NCBI GenBank assembly: GCA_903912585.1
Contig: CAIWHY010000212.1
Location: 1-17,152, forward strand
Direction of reading: 5' to 3'
Source of the DNA: an uncultured Thermoleophilia bacterium
Lineage (GTDB): Bacteria; Actinomycetota; Thermoleophilia; UBA2241
DNA: 17,152 bases
The position numbers were made by a program, and so were the translations under genes. Every line of letters starts with the position of its first letter. Positions within the stretch are counted from its first letter, which is position 1. Shown here one piece after another: positions 15,733 to 17,152 of the stretch. Below the pieces are notes generated by a model. The model had not been told where the DNA came from, searched no databases, and worked only from the letters and a program-made list of their open reading frames with translations.

Positions 15733-15989
15733 TCCCGTACCTCGTTCCCGTTTCGGTGGACTGGTCCTCATGGCCCAGTGCAGCCCGGCCTCGCGGTCGC
15801 GCGACTCCAGTCACGTGCCATTGCATAGGAGCCGCAAGCGGCCGCGACGGTCAGAGAACCTGCGTGCGGGACAACTGGCCGCGAATGCTGCATCGGCCGC
15901 ACAAGAAGTGAAGCACTCCGGGAATCCGCCGCTCAGACCAGCCCGTTCGACGCGCGTCACGCCCTTCCGTGCGAAGGTTCGTCGCCTCG

Positions 15990-15998
15990 ATTCTAGCA
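15990..15998 (-). promoter_or_regulatory. Extended -10 promoter candidate for the MptE-like gene
   Basis: On the minus strand TGCTAGAAT: an extended -10 with TAGAAT (5/6 match to TATAAT). No good -35 hexamer is seen. It would give a leader of about 250 nt before the ATG at 15732. Confidence 0.42.
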
Positions 15999-16222
15999 TC
16001 ACCCCCCCGGCTGGCCCCCTCGCCCGACGCCAGGCCGGCCCGCGACCGGCTGTCCACGCACCCCTGAGTCGGCCCACCAGGAGGCGCTGTTCCGAAGCAC
16101 GGACCCAAGGTTCGATGACGATGCGGCACGAAGCAGATCGCTTGGCCGGCTTCCCGTCGCCGCATGAAGGTCGCCGCGCCGCGCCTCATCCGAGGCGGCT
16201 GCGTCCGGCGGGCGGAATGCGA

Positions 16223-16228
16223 TACGCT
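16223..16228 (+). promoter_or_regulatory. Leaderless-type -10 box upstream of small ORF and permease
   Basis: TACGCT (TANNNT) ends 6 nt before the ATG at 16235, so a transcript would begin at or next to that ATG, as in leaderless actinobacterial mRNAs. No strong -35 hexamer (TGCGTC at 17 nt). Likely promoter of the rightward permease unit whether or not the small ORF is translated. Confidence 0.42.
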
Positions 16229-16234
16229 TGCGCC

Positions 16235-16432
16235 ATGATTCGGACCCGTGTCATCGGCTGCGCGCGAACCCTGAGAGTCCGGTCCCGGGAGGATCGCCCA
16301 GGCGCCCGGCACGAGCAGACGAGGTCACTGCGTTCCGATGAATGGGCCGCAGGTCGACACGATCTTGCGGGGGCCTCTTGCCTCCCCCAACGGTGTCCGA
16401 TCGCTGCGGAAACTCCGGCGGAAGAACGGTAG
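16235..16432 (+). CDS. 65-codon ORF overlapping the permease start (uncertain leader peptide)
   Basis: Starts MIRTRVIGCARTL and ends in TAG sharing its last base with the permease GTG (TAGTG). The start matches a leaderless-type -10 box. No domain, signal peptide or family is recognised, and it is Arg-rich. It may be a translationally coupled leader, or a chance open frame in GC-rich DNA. Confidence 0.25.
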   Translation: MIRTRVIGCARTLRVRSREDRPGARHEQTRSLRSDEWAAGRHDLAGASCLPQRCPIAAETPAEER

Positions 16433-17152
16433 TGCCGAAGGACCTTCACGCGGAGGAGCGCGTCTACACTCCAGAGTCGGAGTTGCGGCGTCCCCTGCGC
16501 CTCCTGCGCAGCATGGGCTCAGACGTCCTCGCGGGCAGAGAGCTGGCCTGGCGCCTCTTCGTGCGAGACACAGCGGCTCAGTACAGGCAGTCGGTGCTGG
16601 GCTACTTCTGGGTGATCATACCGCCGCTCACGACGAGCCTCATCTTCATCCTGCTGAACTCGGCGAACGTGCTCGTCAGCAAAGATCTGGGGATGTCGTA
16701 TCCGGTCTACGTTCTCACGGGCACCGTCTTCTTCGGGCTCTTCTCTGACGGCATGGCTGCGCCACTGCGGGCTGTGACAGCTTCGAAGTCGCTGCTGATC
16801 AAGGTCCGATTCCCACGCGAGGCTCTGCTGCTCACCGCGTGGGCACAGACGCTGCTGAGCTTCCTCATAAGGACCGCGCTTCTCATCGTCAGCCTCGCGC
16901 TGCTGCGCGCGCACATCTCACCTACGGCCCCCCTCGCGCTCATCCCGTGCTTCAGCCTCATGCTCTTCGGCATGATGCTCGGCGTGATGATGGTGCCGCT
17001 CGGCGCCCTGTACCAGGACATCACCTACGGCCTGGTGCTGCTGACCAGCGCGCTCATGCTCGTGACGCCGGTCGCGTTCGCGCCCCCGTCGAGCGGCGCT
17101 CTCGCCTGGATCATGCGCTACAACCCGTTGTCCCCCCTGGTGTTGTCTGCCC
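16432..17152 (+). CDS. ABC-2 type polysaccharide export permease, Wzm/TagG-like (partial, C-terminus beyond window)
   Basis: 240 codons are visible; the frame is open at the window end. These permeases pair with a Wzt/TagH ATPase to export lipid-linked polysaccharide or teichoic acid. Seen: cytoplasmic N-terminus with YTPESELRRPLRLL (12-25), the coupling-helix segment FVRDTAAQYRQSVLGYFW (43-60), then membrane helices at about 61-78, 91-108, 133-158, 166-192 and 197-216. The ends YQDITYGLVLLTSALMLVTP (194-213) and RYNPLSPLV (229-237) are typical of the family. The GTG at 16432 has GGAAG 7 nt upstream; a GTG at 16393 is an alternative. The ATPase partner is expected just to the right, outside the window. 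This is an export route different from the Wzy/Wzz type suggested on the left. Confidence 0.9.
   Translation, partial: MPKDLHAEERVYTPESELRRPLRLLRSMGSDVLAGRELAWRLFVRDTAAQYRQSVLGYFWVIIPPLTTSLIFILLNSANVLVSKDLGMSYPVYVLTGTVFFGLFSDGMAAPLRAVTASKSLLIKVRFPREALLLTAWAQTLLSFLIRTALLIVSLALLRAHISPTAPLALIPCFSLMLFGMMLGVMMVPLGALYQDITYGLVLLTSALMLVTPVAFAPPSSGALAWIMRYNPLSPLVLSA

Larger units (their letters stand above)
15733..16431. other. About 700-nt divergent region between MptE-like and Wzm genes
   Basis: No convincing protein gene apart from the doubtful 65-codon frame at 16235-16432. Frames crossing it are Arg/Pro/Ser-rich with no recognisable domain. It holds a leftward extended -10 candidate (15990-15998) and a rightward TANNNT box (16223-16228). 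The leftward leader of about 250 nt is unusually long. Confidence 0.5.

Noticed and set aside
15770..16432. 220-codon rightward open frame in the divergent region
   Set aside because: Very rich in Arg, Pro and Ser with no domain. Only its last 65 codons have a plausible start context and are listed separately at low confidence.

Overview
The window is GC-rich (roughly mid-60s % by eye). GTG starts are frequent, Shine-Dalgarno sites are GGAG-type, and several -10 boxes fit the TANNNT pattern. The secreted protein carries a Pro/Thr linker. Together this suggests a high-GC actinobacterium, perhaps of the Thermoleophilia kind. That placement is inferred from sequence style, not from a marker gene.

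Nearly the whole window is one cell-surface polysaccharide locus. From left to right: (1) 1-772, minus, a Wzz-type chain-length/co-polymerase protein cut by the window edge, with its own promoter. (2) 875-4737, minus, a GT4 glycosyltransferase, a CapA-family protein, an ATP-grasp ligase and perhaps a 51-residue hydrophobic peptide. (3) 4902-8796, minus, two more GT4 glycosyltransferases and a zinc-ribbon SAM methyltransferase. (4) 9048-10328, minus, an O-antigen ligase/Wzy-like polytopic membrane protein. (5) 10641-12332, minus, a secreted Pro/Thr-linker plus beta-helix protein with a strong hairpin after it. (6) 12717-14790, plus, a GT-A-like putative glycosyltransferase overlapping a GT2 glycosyltransferase. 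(7) 14878-15732, minus, an MptE-like (DUF115) protein. (8) 16432 to the right edge, plus, an ABC-2 polysaccharide export permease (Wzm/TagG type), cut by the edge and perhaps preceded by a 65-codon leader ORF.

The likely joint task: five glycosyltransferase-like enzymes and a methyltransferase build a decorated glycan repeat. The ligase/polymerase and Wzz handle polymerisation or length, and the Wzm permease exports a glycan. The beta-helix protein would act outside the cell. The ATP-grasp and CapA pair is the most unusual part: it suggests an ATP-driven amide or peptide-like decoration, or a poly-amino-acid-like activity, inside a sugar polymer locus. No initiating phosphoglycosyltransferase, Wzx flippase or Wzt ATPase is visible; they may lie outside the window. 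No tRNA, rRNA, CRISPR array, transposase or phage gene was seen.
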